Positions 26,958-34,615 of a DNA stretch of 36,530 nucleotides are shown here, one piece after another. Positions within the stretch are counted from its first letter, which is position 1; every line of letters starts with the position of its first letter. This DNA is from Propionimicrobium sp963511305 (GTDB lineage Bacteria; Actinomycetota; Actinomycetes; Propionibacteriales; Propionibacteriaceae): the NCBI GenBank assembly GCA_963511305.1, contig CAUPIJ010000019.1, forward strand, positions 1 through 36,530. The letters run 5' to 3'. The translations under genes and the position numbers were made by a program. The notes beneath the pieces are model-generated. The model made no database searches. It was not told the origin of the DNA and saw only the letters and a program-made list of their open reading frames with translations.

Positions 26958-28349
26958 ATGACTTCTATCGACGTAGCAGCCGCAGCGAACAACGAACCAG
27001 ACGAGACCGTCGCGGCTTTGCTGGCCGCACCCGAGGATCAGTGGTTCGAGAGGAAATCCGGGCGCATCGATGCGCGAGATCTCGCTCGCCCGCTGGTCGC
27101 GATGGCCAATGCGGAGGGCGGCGTCGTCGCAGTTGGGCTGCACAACGGCAAGATTGACCCGGTTCCCGCGTCGAAAGTCAACGAGCTAAGGCAGGTTGCC
27201 TTCGACTTCACCACCCCGCCCGTGCGAATAAAAGTCACGGAGCTGGAGACCACCGAAGGGCTCGTCATGGCTTTCGAGGTCTCACCCGGCGAGAGCGTCC
27301 ACGAAACCACATCGGGAGAGTGTTTTCTTCGGGTCGGCGACGAATCGAGAAAACTCAAATATGCCGAACGCAGAGAGCTCGACTACGATCGCGGCACCAT
27401 CCCATTCGACGGGACACCGTCGCCCGAGCAGGAAATTTCCGGAGAGAAGCTAGCAAAATACCGCGACCTCATCGGATCATCCACCAACGAGAAAGCCCTG
27501 CTCGCCAGAAACCTGAAGACCACCCAGAATGAACTGACCGTTGCAGGATACCTATTATTTTCCGAGCACCCGCAAGCGGTCTACCCGAACGCATATGTCA
27601 GGGTGCTCAAATATGCGGGAACCGAGCGCGGAACGGGATCGCGGCAGACCCTAGAGGCAGGCTCCGACATCGCAATAGAAGGCTCGCTGCCCGACCAGAT
27701 CAAGCACGCCTCGCGCGAGATCGAAAGGCTCATGCCCGTTCGCAGAGCGCTAGGCTCGAGCGGAACATTCGAGGACATCCCGCTAGTGCCCAAAGCGGCC
27801 TGGCTAGAAGGCCTAGTCAACGCGGTAACACACAGGTCATACGCTGCGGTCGGCGACCACACTCGCGTCGAAATCTTCACCAACCGCATCGAGATAACCA
27901 GCCCCGGCAGATTCCCCCGAATCGTCGACCTCACCAACCCACTATCCATCCACAGACATGCCCGCAACCCTCGAATAGCCAGGGTGCTGGCAGATCTTGG
28001 CCTCACCCAGGAACTCGGCGAGGGCATCAAGCGAATCTTCGAGGAGATGAGCCGGATCGGCCTGACCGATCCTTCATACATCCAGGGCATCAACTCGGTG
28101 AAACTCACGTTGATGGGCTCGGACGCACTGCCGTCTTCGACGCTAGAGCAACTGCCCAAGAACGCCCGGCTGATTCTCGACAACCTCAGGCTCGAGAGCA
28201 AAGCACTCGGAACTGGCGAAATCGCGGAAATGACGAAACTCGCGCGACCAACAGTGATCAGGCACCTTCAGCGACTACGAGAAATGAACCTCGTGGCGTG
28301 GGAGGGCAACTCCCCTACCGACCCGAGAGCGTCGTGGAAAATCGTTTAG
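26958..28349 (+). CDS. Schlafen/AlbA_2-domain ATP-binding regulator (COG2865 type)
   Basis: A 463-residue protein with the COG2865 layout. An N-terminal AlbA_2/Schlafen-type domain (QWFERKSGRIDARDL, 28-42; GGVVAVGL, 54-61) is followed by a C-terminal ATP-binding part (AWLEGLVNAVTHRSY, EITSPGRFPR, LGEGIKRIFEEM), and then a winged helix-turn-helix (TGEIAEMTKLARPTVIRHLQ). It has no ribosome binding site; ATG follows a TATAGT by a few bases, indicating a leaderless transcript. The palindromic sites overlapping its promoter suggest autoregulation through the winged helix. It is the only plus-strand gene in the right half of the window and is bracketed by ~185-bp direct repeats, which suggests it arrived as a unit. 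The cellular role of the family is poorly known. Confidence 0.88.
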   Translation: MTSIDVAAAANNEPDETVAALLAAPEDQWFERKSGRIDARDLARPLVAMANAEGGVVAVGLHNGKIDPVPASKVNELRQVAFDFTTPPVRIKVTELETTEGLVMAFEVSPGESVHETTSGECFLRVGDESRKLKYAERRELDYDRGTIPFDGTPSPEQEISGEKLAKYRDLIGSSTNEKALLARNLKTTQNELTVAGYLLFSEHPQAVYPNAYVRVLKYAGTERGTGSRQTLEAGSDIAIEGSLPDQIKHASREIERLMPVRRALGSSGTFEDIPLVPKAAWLEGLVNAVTHRSYAAVGDHTRVEIFTNRIEITSPGRFPRIVDLTNPLSIHRHARNPRIARVLADLGLTQELGEGIKRIFEEMSRIGLTDPSYIQGINSVKLTLMGSDALPSSTLEQLPKNARLILDNLRLESKALGTGEIAEMTKLARPTVIRHLQRLREMNLVAWEGNSPTDPRASWKIV

Positions 28350-28403
28350 CGCAGCGTCGCGCCTAAGCCAGCCAGAGCCCTAATGCTTGTCCGTCACGCT
28401 AAC

Positions 28404-28589
28404 GTACTCTAACTATAACAATGTTAGAGTACGTTACAGTAAAGCCCGCAGCGACGCTGCAAGCCTTGAAGTGAGGGCTCTCCAATCCAGCCCCAACTAG
28501 GCGAAACGCAATAATCCTTGCAGCCCTAACATCTACGTCGAGCTATAACATTTACCCTAACGTACTCTAACAATTTAATAGTTAGAGTA
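28404..28589. repeat. ~185-bp direct repeat, right copy
   Basis: The second copy of the repeat at 26773-26956, in the same orientation, starts 54 bp after the regulator stop. Both end palindromes are present: 28404-28433 and near 28562-28590. No gene follows it in this orientation, so the palindromes here have no promoter to control. Apart from the repeat and the rplO terminator, 28350-28673 is empty. Confidence 0.85.
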
Positions 28590-28628
28590 CGTTACAGCTC
28601 CCCTCCCCGGCCCATAGTGAACGCGAAA

Positions 28629-28659
28629 AGAGGGCCGCCGGGAAACCCGACGACCCTCT
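28629..28659 (-). terminator. terminator of the rplN-rplO block
   Basis: A 14-bp stem with two G-U wobbles and a 3-base loop, followed on the minus strand by TTTT. It lies 14 bp after the rplO stop. It cleanly ends the ribosomal transcript before the accessory region. Confidence 0.92.
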
Positions 28660-28673
28660 TTAATGTTTAAGCC

Positions 28674-29117
28674 TTAGGCCTCGTTAACCGAGCCGCCAGC
28701 CTTCTCGATCTTCTCCTTAGCGCTGGTGGAGAACTTGTCAGCGGTAACCTTCACCGCGACGTCGATCTCGCCAGTGCCAAGCACCTTGACCGGGCGGTTA
28801 GCGCGGACAGCGCCAGCCTCAACCAGGTCGGCAACCGTAACCTCGCCGCCGGCCGGGAACAGTTCGGCCAGCTTGGCGACGTTAATCACCTGATAGTTGA
28901 CCTTGAACGGATTCTGGAAGCCACGCAGCTTCGGCATCCTCATGTGCAGCGGCATCTGGCCGCCCTCGAATGCCTCCGGAACGTTCTTGCGAGCGCCCGT
29001 GCCCTTGGTGCCGCGGCCAGCGGTCTTGCCGCCCTTGCCAGCCTCACCACGACCAACGCGATAGGCGTCACGGTGAGCGCCCGGAGCCGGACGAAGGTGA
29101 TGAATCTTGATCGCCAT
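28674..29117 (-). CDS. rplO: 50S ribosomal protein L15
   Basis: A 147-residue protein that helps assemble the large subunit. The typical start IHHLRPAPGAHRD and the glycine-rich GRGEAGKGGKTAGRGTKG are present, and the central GGQMPLHMRMPKLRGF is exact for the family. It starts one base after the rpmD stop. In most bacteria secY follows directly; here the operon ends at this gene with a strong terminator and secY is 23.5 kb away. Confidence 0.97.
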   Translation of the reverse strand: MAIKIHHLRPAPGAHRDAYRVGRGEAGKGGKTAGRGTKGTGARKNVPEAFEGGQMPLHMRMPKLRGFQNPFKVNYQVINVAKLAELFPAGGEVTVADLVEAGAVRANRPVKVLGTGEIDVAVKVTADKFSTSAKEKIEKAGGSVNEA

Positions 29118-29118
29118 G

Positions 29119-29301
29119 TCACTTCACCTCTTCGACAGTAACCAGGTGACGAGCCGTACGCGCCATGCCACGGATAGACGGGCTATCGGCGTGCTTAACC
29201 TCGTCACCAACCTTCTTCAGGCCAAGCGAACGAACGCTCTCGCGGATCGCCGGCTTCTCGCCAGCGGACGACTTGACCAACTTGATAACTAGATTCGCCA
29301 T
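29119..29301 (-). CDS. rpmD: 50S ribosomal protein L30
   Basis: A 60-residue L30 with the family core KLVKSSAGEKPAIRESVRSL and RGMARTARHLVTVEEV. The length is normal. Its ATG overlaps the rpsE stop codon by one base (TAATG), so it is translationally coupled, and it is followed at once by rplO. Confidence 0.96.
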   Translation of the reverse strand: MANLVIKLVKSSAGEKPAIRESVRSLGLKKVGDEVKHADSPSIRGMARTARHLVTVEEVK

Positions 29302-29903
29302 TACGAGGCCACCTCTTCCTTGCGTGCACGAAGCAGAGCAGCAGGAGTGACGTCCTCGACAGACTTGCCGCGGCGAGCAGCAACGTCTTCCGGCTCTTCC
29401 AGCATCTTCAGCGCGGCAACAGTGGCGTGAACAACGTTCACCTGGTTAGCCGAACCAAGCGACTTAGCCAGCACGTCACCGACGCCAGCGCACTCGAGCA
29501 CCGCACGAGCAGCGCCACCGGCGATAACACCAGTACCAGCCGAAGCCGGGCGCAGCAGTACCACACCTGCGCCAGCCTCACCCTGAACCGGGTGCGGGAT
29601 AGTGCGCTGAATGCGGGGAACGTTAAAGAAGTTCTTCTTAGCCTCTTCAACACCCTTGCTAATAGCGGTTGGGACTTCCTTCGACTTGCCGTAGCCGACA
29701 CCAACGGTGCCGTTGCCGTCGCCAACCACCACGAGAGCGGTGAAGCTGAAGCGGCGGCCACCCTTAACAACCTTAGAAACACGGTTGATGGTTACTACGC
29801 GCTCGAGGAAATCGTTCTTATTGCGGTCATCCTGGCGGCCCCGACGGTTGTCTCGGCCGCGACGATCGGACTTACCGCGTTCACGGTTCTGAGTTTCACT
29901 CAT
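29301..29903 (-). CDS. rpsE: 30S ribosomal protein S5
   Basis: A 200-residue S5, slightly long through an Arg/Asp-rich N-terminus (RGKSDRRGRDNRRGRQD) usual in actinobacteria. The double-stranded RNA-binding part FLERVVTINRVSKVVKGGR and the C-terminal GTGVIAGGAARAVLECAGV are exact for the family. It takes part in decoding accuracy near the mRNA entry channel. It sits between rplR and rpmD in standard order. Confidence 0.97.
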   Translation of the reverse strand: MSETQNRERGKSDRRGRDNRRGRQDDRNKNDFLERVVTINRVSKVVKGGRRFSFTALVVVGDGNGTVGVGYGKSKEVPTAISKGVEEAKKNFFNVPRIQRTIPHPVQGEAGAGVVLLRPASAGTGVIAGGAARAVLECAGVGDVLAKSLGSANQVNVVHATVAALKMLEEPEDVAARRGKSVEDVTPAALLRARKEEVAS

Positions 29904-29923
29904 CGTCTCTTACCTTTCTTCCG

Positions 29924-30307
29924 TCAGAGTCCCAGACCGGCCTCGCGGGCTGCGTCAGCCAGCGCGGCGATCCTGCCGTGATACTTATTACCAGCACGGT
30001 CAAAGACAACCTGCTCAACACCGGCAGCCTTAGCGCGGTTAGCGATCAGCTCGCCAACCTTCTTGGCCTTCTCGGTCTTGTTAGCGGTCATCTTGCGCAG
30101 ATCCGGCTCCATCGTGGAAGCCGAAGCCAGCGTGTTACCAGCGACGTCATCAATAACCTGAACCAGGATGTGACGCGAGCTGCGAGTCACGACCATCCGA
30201 GGACGCTCCGGGTAACCGAAGATCTTCTTACGGCCGCGAAGCGCGCGACGCTGGCGAGAAGCAGTCCTCTTGGCGAGGCGCTTGTTAGTTTTAAGCGAAA
30301 TAGCCAT
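29924..30307 (-). CDS. rplR: 50S ribosomal protein L18
   Basis: A 127-residue L18, which binds 5S rRNA. Family stretches are RQRRALRGRKKIFGYPERPR, VTRSSRHILVQVIDD and the C-terminal FDRAGNKYHGRIAALADAAREAGL. Standard order, 2 bp after rplF. Confidence 0.97.
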   Translation of the reverse strand: MAISLKTNKRLAKRTASRQRRALRGRKKIFGYPERPRMVVTRSSRHILVQVIDDVAGNTLASASTMEPDLRKMTANKTEKAKKVGELIANRAKAAGVEQVVFDRAGNKYHGRIAALADAAREAGLGL

Positions 30308-30309
30308 GC

Positions 30310-30852
30310 TTACTTACCAGCCTTTCCAGCCTTGCGACGCACGTACTCATCCTGGTAGCGGATACCCTTGCCCTTGTAAGGCTCGGGGGCGCGCAGCTTG
30401 CGAATGTTCGCGGTTACCTCACCGACGAGCTGCTTATCAATGCCGGAGATGTGCATGCGAGTGGGGTTTTCCACCTCGAAGTCGATGCCCTCGGGGGCGT
30501 CGACGATAACCGGGTGGCTGAAGCCCAGGTTGAACTCAACCTGCTTCGGCCCCTTCGAGATAACACGGTAACCAACACCAACGATTTCCAGGGTCTTCTT
30601 GTAGCCCTCGGTCACGCCGATGATCATGTTGTAGATCAGCGTGCGGTTGAGACCGTGCAGCGAGCGGTTGTCGCGCTCGTCGTCGGGACGAGAAACCACG
30701 ATGCGGTTCTCTTCGTCGGTAGCAACAGTTAGCGGTTCAACAACGTGGTGGCTCAGAGTGCCCTTCGGGCCCTTCACCTCGACGTCGTTTCCATTGATCT
30801 TGACCTCGACACCGGAGGGAACGGTGATCGGGAGCCTGCCAATTCGAGACAT
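30310..30852 (-). CDS. rplF: 50S ribosomal protein L6
   Basis: A 180-residue L6 with both repeats of the fold: MSRIGRLPITVPSGVEV at the start, the middle LIYNMIIGVTEGYKKTLEI, and the conserved end of domain 2, AANIRKLRAPEPYKGKGIRY-like (TANIRKLRAPEPYKGKGIR here). It starts 22 bp after rpsH with a good ribosome binding site. Confidence 0.97.
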   Translation of the reverse strand: MSRIGRLPITVPSGVEVKINGNDVEVKGPKGTLSHHVVEPLTVATDEENRIVVSRPDDERDNRSLHGLNRTLIYNMIIGVTEGYKKTLEIVGVGYRVISKGPKQVEFNLGFSHPVIVDAPEGIDFEVENPTRMHISGIDKQLVGEVTANIRKLRAPEPYKGKGIRYQDEYVRRKAGKAGK

Positions 30853-30874
30853 TTATCTACTCCTTTTCGTTCCG

Positions 30875-31282
30875 TTACCAGACGTAGGCGAGAACTTCGC
30901 CGCCCACGGACTTCTCCATAGCCTGCTTGTCAGTCATCAGACCGTGCGAGGTCGAAATGATTGCAATGCCCAGACCGCCCAGCACCTTAGGAAGGTTGTT
31001 CGACTTGGCGTAAACACGCAGACCCGGCTTCGAGATGCGACGAAGGCCCGCAATGGAGCGCTGGCGATCTTCGCCGTACTTCAAAGTGATATTCAGAGTT
31101 TTGCCAGCCTTGCCCTCTTCGGGGTCGCGGACCTCGTAGTCCTCGATGAAGCCCTCGGACTTCAAGATCTCGGCGATTCCCGCCTTGATCTTGGAGTGCG
31201 GCATCGAAGTCTGATCGAGGAACGCGCGGTTGGCGTTGCGCAGACGCGTAAGCATGTCTGCGATGGGATCAGTCATTGTCAT
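30875..31282 (-). CDS. rpsH: 30S ribosomal protein S8
   Basis: A 135-residue S8. It opens with the typical DPIADMLTRLRNANRA and ends with ISTSHGLMTDKQAMEKSVGG and EVLAYVW, the rRNA-binding domain. Two ATG codons lie two residues apart (31282 and 31276); the first is taken. In E. coli S8 represses the spc operon by binding near the L5 start; no equivalent site is obvious here. Confidence 0.97.
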   Translation of the reverse strand: MTMTDPIADMLTRLRNANRAFLDQTSMPHSKIKAGIAEILKSEGFIEDYEVRDPEEGKAGKTLNITLKYGEDRQRSIAGLRRISKPGLRVYAKSNNLPKVLGGLGIAIISTSHGLMTDKQAMEKSVGGEVLAYVW

Positions 31283-31353
31283 GGCTGCCTAGCCCTCTTT
31301 CTCGCAGCGGTTTCCATTTCGGACCTGCTGCGTTTGATGGATTTGGTGATCGC

Positions 31354-31539
31354 TCACCAGGAAGATTTCGTTACGCCTGGCAGCTCGCCCTTGTGGGCCA
31401 GCTCACGCAGACAAACACGGCACAGGCCGAACTTGCGGTAGACGCTACGCGGGCGTCCGCAAACACGGCAGCGGGTGTAGCCGCGCACGCCAAACTTCTG
31501 TTTGCGGGCAGCCTTTACAATCAACGCTTTCTTAGCCAT
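31354..31539 (-). CDS. rpsN: 30S ribosomal protein S14, zinc-binding type (type Z)
   Basis: A 61-residue short S14 with four zinc-ligand cysteines, C24-x2-C27 and C40-x2-C43 (CRVCGRPRSVYRKFGLCRVC). This is the C+ form, in its usual spc-operon place after rplE. It starts 9 bp after rplE. A 71-bp gap separates it from rpsH. Confidence 0.97.
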   Translation of the reverse strand: MAKKALIVKAARKQKFGVRGYTRCRVCGRPRSVYRKFGLCRVCLRELAHKGELPGVTKSSW

Positions 31540-31548
31540 TAGTTAGCC

Positions 31549-32211
31549 TCACTTGCTCTTCTTGCCCGGGTAGAAACGACCGCGGCGCTTCGGCTTCTTC
31601 GGGTCGTCCTTAGCCTTGAACGGGAACCCGAGCTGAACCAGCAGCTCGCGTCCTTCGGCATCGTTGTCGGCGCTGGTGACGAAGGTGATGTCCATGCCGC
31701 GGGTGCGGTCGATCTTGTCCGGATCGATTTCCAGGAACATGACCTGCTCGCTCAGGCCGAACGTGTAGTTACCGTTGCCGTCGAACTGGTTGGAGTTCAG
31801 GCCGCGGAAGTCACGGATACGTGGCAGAGCCAGCGCCAGCAGGCGCTCGGCGAACTCCCACATGCGGTCGCCGCGCAGAGTGACGTGGCAGCCAATCGGC
31901 TGACCCTCACGCAGCTTGAACTGCGCAATCGACTTGCGGGCCTTAGTGACCTGCGGCTTCTGGCCGGTGATCAGGGTGAGGTCGCGGATAGCGCCCTCGA
32001 GGACCTTCGAGTCATGAGCAGCAACGCCAACACCCATATTCACGACGACCTTGGTGAGGCCCGGAATCAGCATGGGGTTTGCGTAGTTGAACTTCTCGTT
32101 CATCGCCGCGCGAACTTCTTCGCGGTACTTCTTCTTCAGGCGCGGCATTTCGTCAGCTGCGTTGCGAGCTTTCTCAGCCACCTTCAGTGCAGGTGCAGTT
32201 GCCCTAGCCAT
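31549..32211 (-). CDS. rplE: 50S ribosomal protein L5
   Basis: A 220-residue L5 that binds 5S rRNA. The family core starts at PRLKKKYREEV (residue 24) and includes VVVNMGVGVAAHDSKVLEGA, GCHVTLRGDRMWEF and PRIRDFRGL. Compared with the usual ~180-190 residues it has about 20 extra N-terminal residues and a basic C-terminal tail (KKPKRRGRFYPGKKSK). The long start is supported by GGAG five bases upstream and by its ATGA overlap with rplX. Confidence 0.96.
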   Translation of the reverse strand: MARATAPALKVAEKARNAADEMPRLKKKYREEVRAAMNEKFNYANPMLIPGLTKVVVNMGVGVAAHDSKVLEGAIRDLTLITGQKPQVTKARKSIAQFKLREGQPIGCHVTLRGDRMWEFAERLLALALPRIRDFRGLNSNQFDGNGNYTFGLSEQVMFLEIDPDKIDRTRGMDITFVTSADNDAEGRELLVQLGFPFKAKDDPKKPKRRGRFYPGKKSK

Positions 32212-32579
32212 CAGATCTCCTTCCCGGTTTTACGGGCGATACGAACGCCACGAGTGCCTTCGTGCTCCGAGCCGTCAGCGCGGCGCTTGGTAACGGGCTT
32301 GCGCTCCTTACCAATGCGGGTGACAACTTCCTTGCCGTCGGCATCCTTAACCACGAGCTGAACGTTAGAAACGTGCAGCGAGGCCTCGGTGCTGACGATG
32401 CCGCCCTTTTCGGTGGCGCCAGTGGCCGGGTTCGCGGTGTCGCGCACGTGGTGCTTGGCGATGTTTACGCCCTGCACGGTGACGCGCTCGCGCTCACGAT
32501 CGATGGCGATGATCTCGCCAACGACGCCCTTATCCTTACCTGCGATGACCTTAACGCGGTCGCCCTTCTTGAGCTTCAC
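32211..32579 (-). CDS. rplX: 50S ribosomal protein L24
   Basis: A 122-residue L24, an assembly initiator of the large subunit. The N-terminal KOW motif KKGDRVKVIAGKDKGVVGEI is exact. It follows rplN directly and overlaps rplE (ATGA). Confidence 0.96.
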   Translation of the reverse strand: MKLKKGDRVKVIAGKDKGVVGEIIAIDRERERVTVQGVNIAKHHVRDTANPATGATEKGGIVSTEASLHVSNVQLVVKDADGKEVVTRIGKERKPVTKRRADGSEHEGTRGVRIARKTGKEI

Positions 32580-32948
32580 TTAGATCACCTCCGGGGCTAG
32601 CGAAACAATACGCATGTAGCGCTTGTCGCGGAGCTCGCGGGCCACCGGACCGAAGATACGGGTACCGCGCGGTTCGCCGTTGGTCTGAACGATTACAGCG
32701 GCGTTCTCATCAAAACGAATGTAGGACCCATCCTTACGGCGGGTCTCCTTAGCTGCCCGGACAACTACTGCGCGAACGATCTCGCCTTCCTTGACGTTAC
32801 CGCCAGGAATGGCGTCCTTAACGGTGGCCACAATCGTGTCACCGAGGCCCGCGTAGCGTCGACCGGAGCCACCGAGCACGCGGATGCAAAGGATCTCCTT
32901 TGCGCCGGTGTTGTCGGCGACCTTGAGTCGCGATTCCTGCTGGATCAT
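32580..32948 (-). CDS. rplN: 50S ribosomal protein L14
   Basis: A 122-residue L14 with the family signature: MIQQESRLKVADNTGAKEI at the start, CIRVLGGSGRRYAGLGDTIV, and the C-terminal RIFGPVARELRDKRYMRIVS. GAAGGAGAATA precedes the ATG. It is the first gene of the transcript that runs to rplO, because a terminator and a 1.7-kb insertion separate it from rpsQ. Confidence 0.97.
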   Translation of the reverse strand: MIQQESRLKVADNTGAKEILCIRVLGGSGRRYAGLGDTIVATVKDAIPGGNVKEGEIVRAVVVRAAKETRRKDGSYIRFDENAAVIVQTNGEPRGTRIFGPVARELRDKRYMRIVSLAPEVI

Positions 32949-33225
32949 TATTCTCCTTCGCCCCGGATCTAACCGGAGCTACTAAGCGTTTGCGGTTTTC
33001 TACTCCGCAACCTACGATGCCCGCTGGATTTTGCCAGAGGACAGCCCCAACCATGTTGGGGTGTTGATCCCGAGGAAAGGTCCCTGCCGTCTCCAGCAAA
33101 AGAATGGTTACAAGCAGGCTCAGACCTCAGGCAACCTTTATAGGGTACAACAGACTCGCCGCCACGCGAAATCAGGTTGGCAGGAGTGCAAGTTACCGCA
33201 CTCGCTGGCTCTACCTAAGGAAGAC
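32949..33225 (-). promoter_or_regulatory. putative promoter and leader of the rplN-rplO block
   Basis: With rpsQ ended by a terminator, rplN needs its own promoter. On the minus strand a TATAAA (33142-33137) is a candidate -10; no good -35 is visible. About 75 nt downstream a hairpin forms (CCCCAAC-ATG-GTTGGGG, near 33045-33061), inside a leader of roughly 190 nt. Leader structure could serve ribosomal-protein feedback, but that is inference. Confidence 0.4.
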
Positions 33226-33337
33226 CGTGACAAATCCGACTCATCTCCCCACGCAATACCGCCAGGGAACATAGTTACACGCTCAGACCGGGCGCGACCA
33301 CCTTGAAACGGGGTTGAGACGGTTCGGATTTGTCACG
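33226..33337. repeat. 112-bp palindromic repeat, copy B
   Basis: Arms CGTGACAAATCCGA and TCGGATTTGTCACG are perfect inverted repeats; the core has GAACATAGTTACACGCTCAGA, identical to copy A. Its right end overlaps the last codons of the membrane protein gene, whose TGA stop falls inside the arm. Confidence 0.88.
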
Positions 33338-34046
33338 GCCGTTCTTTTAACACCCAGGTCGCTCCGAGGTCGTTGGAGGTGAAAGTGACCCCCTCACCGG
33401 AACGGTCGGCCCAGCTCGGGTAGTTGAGGGTGATCTCGTAAACAGGCTGGCTGGGGGTGCCTGACGTCTTCGCCGACTGCAAGAACATCGCATCGGTTGG
33501 CCAACCTTCGGGCATCTTCAAATAGATGTCTTGCCAACTGAGCCCACCATCGTTGGTGAGTTTCAGGTTGTAACCAGAGCCGTCCGGGGCGAAACCAACT
33601 ATTCCGCTCATGGTGTCGAACATCTCGAAATTATAGAAGGAAAAGCCTTCTGCTATCGGAGTGGTCACGCCGGTTACTGTCGAGTTGAAGCTGTACTGGC
33701 ACTTGTCAGCTAAGGCGCAGTCGCCCTCGATGACTGAGTAATGCTGGTCATAGACAGACGTCGATGCGACGGTGCCTTCTGGGACATCGTTCTTCTCGAC
33801 CTCACCCTGGACGGGCCCAGCATTAAAGGAGTGTTGCCCATAGGGCAGCACCCCTAAGACCGCTCCCCCGAGGGCAAAGAGTGCAACAGCCCCGACAGCC
33901 ACCGCGGCAATTTTCCCACCATTTCTGGGCTTCCGTGGCGGCGCGACGCCAGCAGGAAAGTCGCTGGAAAACCGATCGATCTGCCCGTAATTGCCGGGGA
34001 CGCCAGGGTTCTGCCACTCGAAAGTCTCGGTCTCGCGCTTCTCCAC
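33333..34046 (-). CDS. single-pass membrane protein with Asp-box (BNR-like) motifs, unknown function
   Basis: A 237-residue protein. A hydrophilic N-terminus (about 45 residues) precedes one membrane helix (46-67, KIAAVAVGAVALFALGGAVL) and an external domain. The external part has two Asp-box-like motifs, LTNDGGLSWQD and FTSNDLGATW, the beta-propeller signature also seen in sialidases and Ycf48-like proteins; only two are present, too few for a full propeller. Two Cys (DCALADKC) may form a disulfide. The start is GTG, five bases after AAGGGAG. It is inserted between rpsQ and rplN, with repeat copies on both sides, and has no evident link to the ribosome. I do not recognise the family. Confidence 0.75.
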   Translation of the reverse strand: MEKRETETFEWQNPGVPGNYGQIDRFSSDFPAGVAPPRKPRNGGKIAAVAVGAVALFALGGAVLGVLPYGQHSFNAGPVQGEVEKNDVPEGTVASTSVYDQHYSVIEGDCALADKCQYSFNSTVTGVTTPIAEGFSFYNFEMFDTMSGIVGFAPDGSGYNLKLTNDGGLSWQDIYLKMPEGWPTDAMFLQSAKTSGTPSQPVYEITLNYPSWADRSGEGVTFTSNDLGATWVLKERP

Positions 34047-34189
34047 GGCTGCTCCCTTGCCAGGCTGTAATTACGCAGTAAATATTAGCCACCGGCCGGT
34101 CGCTACCCGCGGGAAAACGGAGCTTTCAGAAGATCAGCAACAATGAAGCCCCCCGGGTCACACCTCTACCACCCGCTACCGTCGCGGGG

Positions 34190-34300
34190 CGTGACAAATC
34201 CGACTCGTCTGCTCGCGAAAAACCGGCGGGGAACAAAGTTACACGCTCAAAACTGGTGCAACCTCCCGGAACCGGGGAGAGATGGGTCGGATTTGTCACG
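34190..34300. repeat. 111-bp palindromic repeat, copy C
   Basis: Arms CGTGACAAATCCGAC and GTCGGATTTGTCACG-type are perfect inverted repeats over at least 13 bases (right end GGTCGGATTTGTCACG); the core has AACAAAGTTACACGCTCA at the same offset as copies A and B. It lies 58 bp from copy D. The surrounding 34047-34564 has no gene. Confidence 0.88.
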
Positions 34301-34358
34301 AGACCCGCGATATCGAAGCCGCTCGCGAGGGAACCAGAAGCCCGATACCGGCAAGCGT

Positions 34359-34469
34359 CGTGACAAATTCAACATTTCAAAATGACAAACACTGCAAAAC
34401 CTGACCATCTGAGCGTGGAACTTAGTAACACGGACGCTTGGGGCGGAACGAAATGTTGAATTTGTCACG
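34359..34469. repeat. 111-bp palindromic repeat, copy D (inverted, diverged arms)
   Basis: The outer arms are 20 bases and perfectly inverted: CGTGACAAATTCAACATTTC and its complement. Only the first ten bases agree with the other copies; the following ten differ in both arms together. Read on the minus strand the core AAGTTCCACGCTCAGA falls at the same offset (about 47-62) as in copies A-C, so this copy is in the opposite orientation. Confidence 0.85.
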
Positions 34470-34564
34470 GGTCTCGAGATACCCCCCTAAATCGCGGCGG
34501 CCGAACTCCCGGGTCCCCGGCAGAAGCACATCGGCTGCCGCCGCGGTCACGCCCCCCCAGCACA

Positions 34565-34600
34565 CGAAAACCCCGGTAACTTTCGCTACCAGGGTTTTCG
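34565..34600 (-). terminator. terminator after rpsQ
   Basis: A stem with arms CGAAAACCC-GGTA and TACC-GGGTTTTCG (one G-U wobble in the middle) and an 8-base loop lies 15 bp after the rpsQ stop. The stem's 3' arm supplies the T-run (TTTTCG). It ends the S10 part of the operon. Confidence 0.85.
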
Positions 34601-34615
34601 CTTAAGCTGTCTGGC

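Noticed and set aside
32839..33099. 86-codon minus-strand ORF in the rplN leader
   Set aside because: Overlaps rplN in another frame and shows no ribosome binding site or conserved motif; the stretch is better read as leader.
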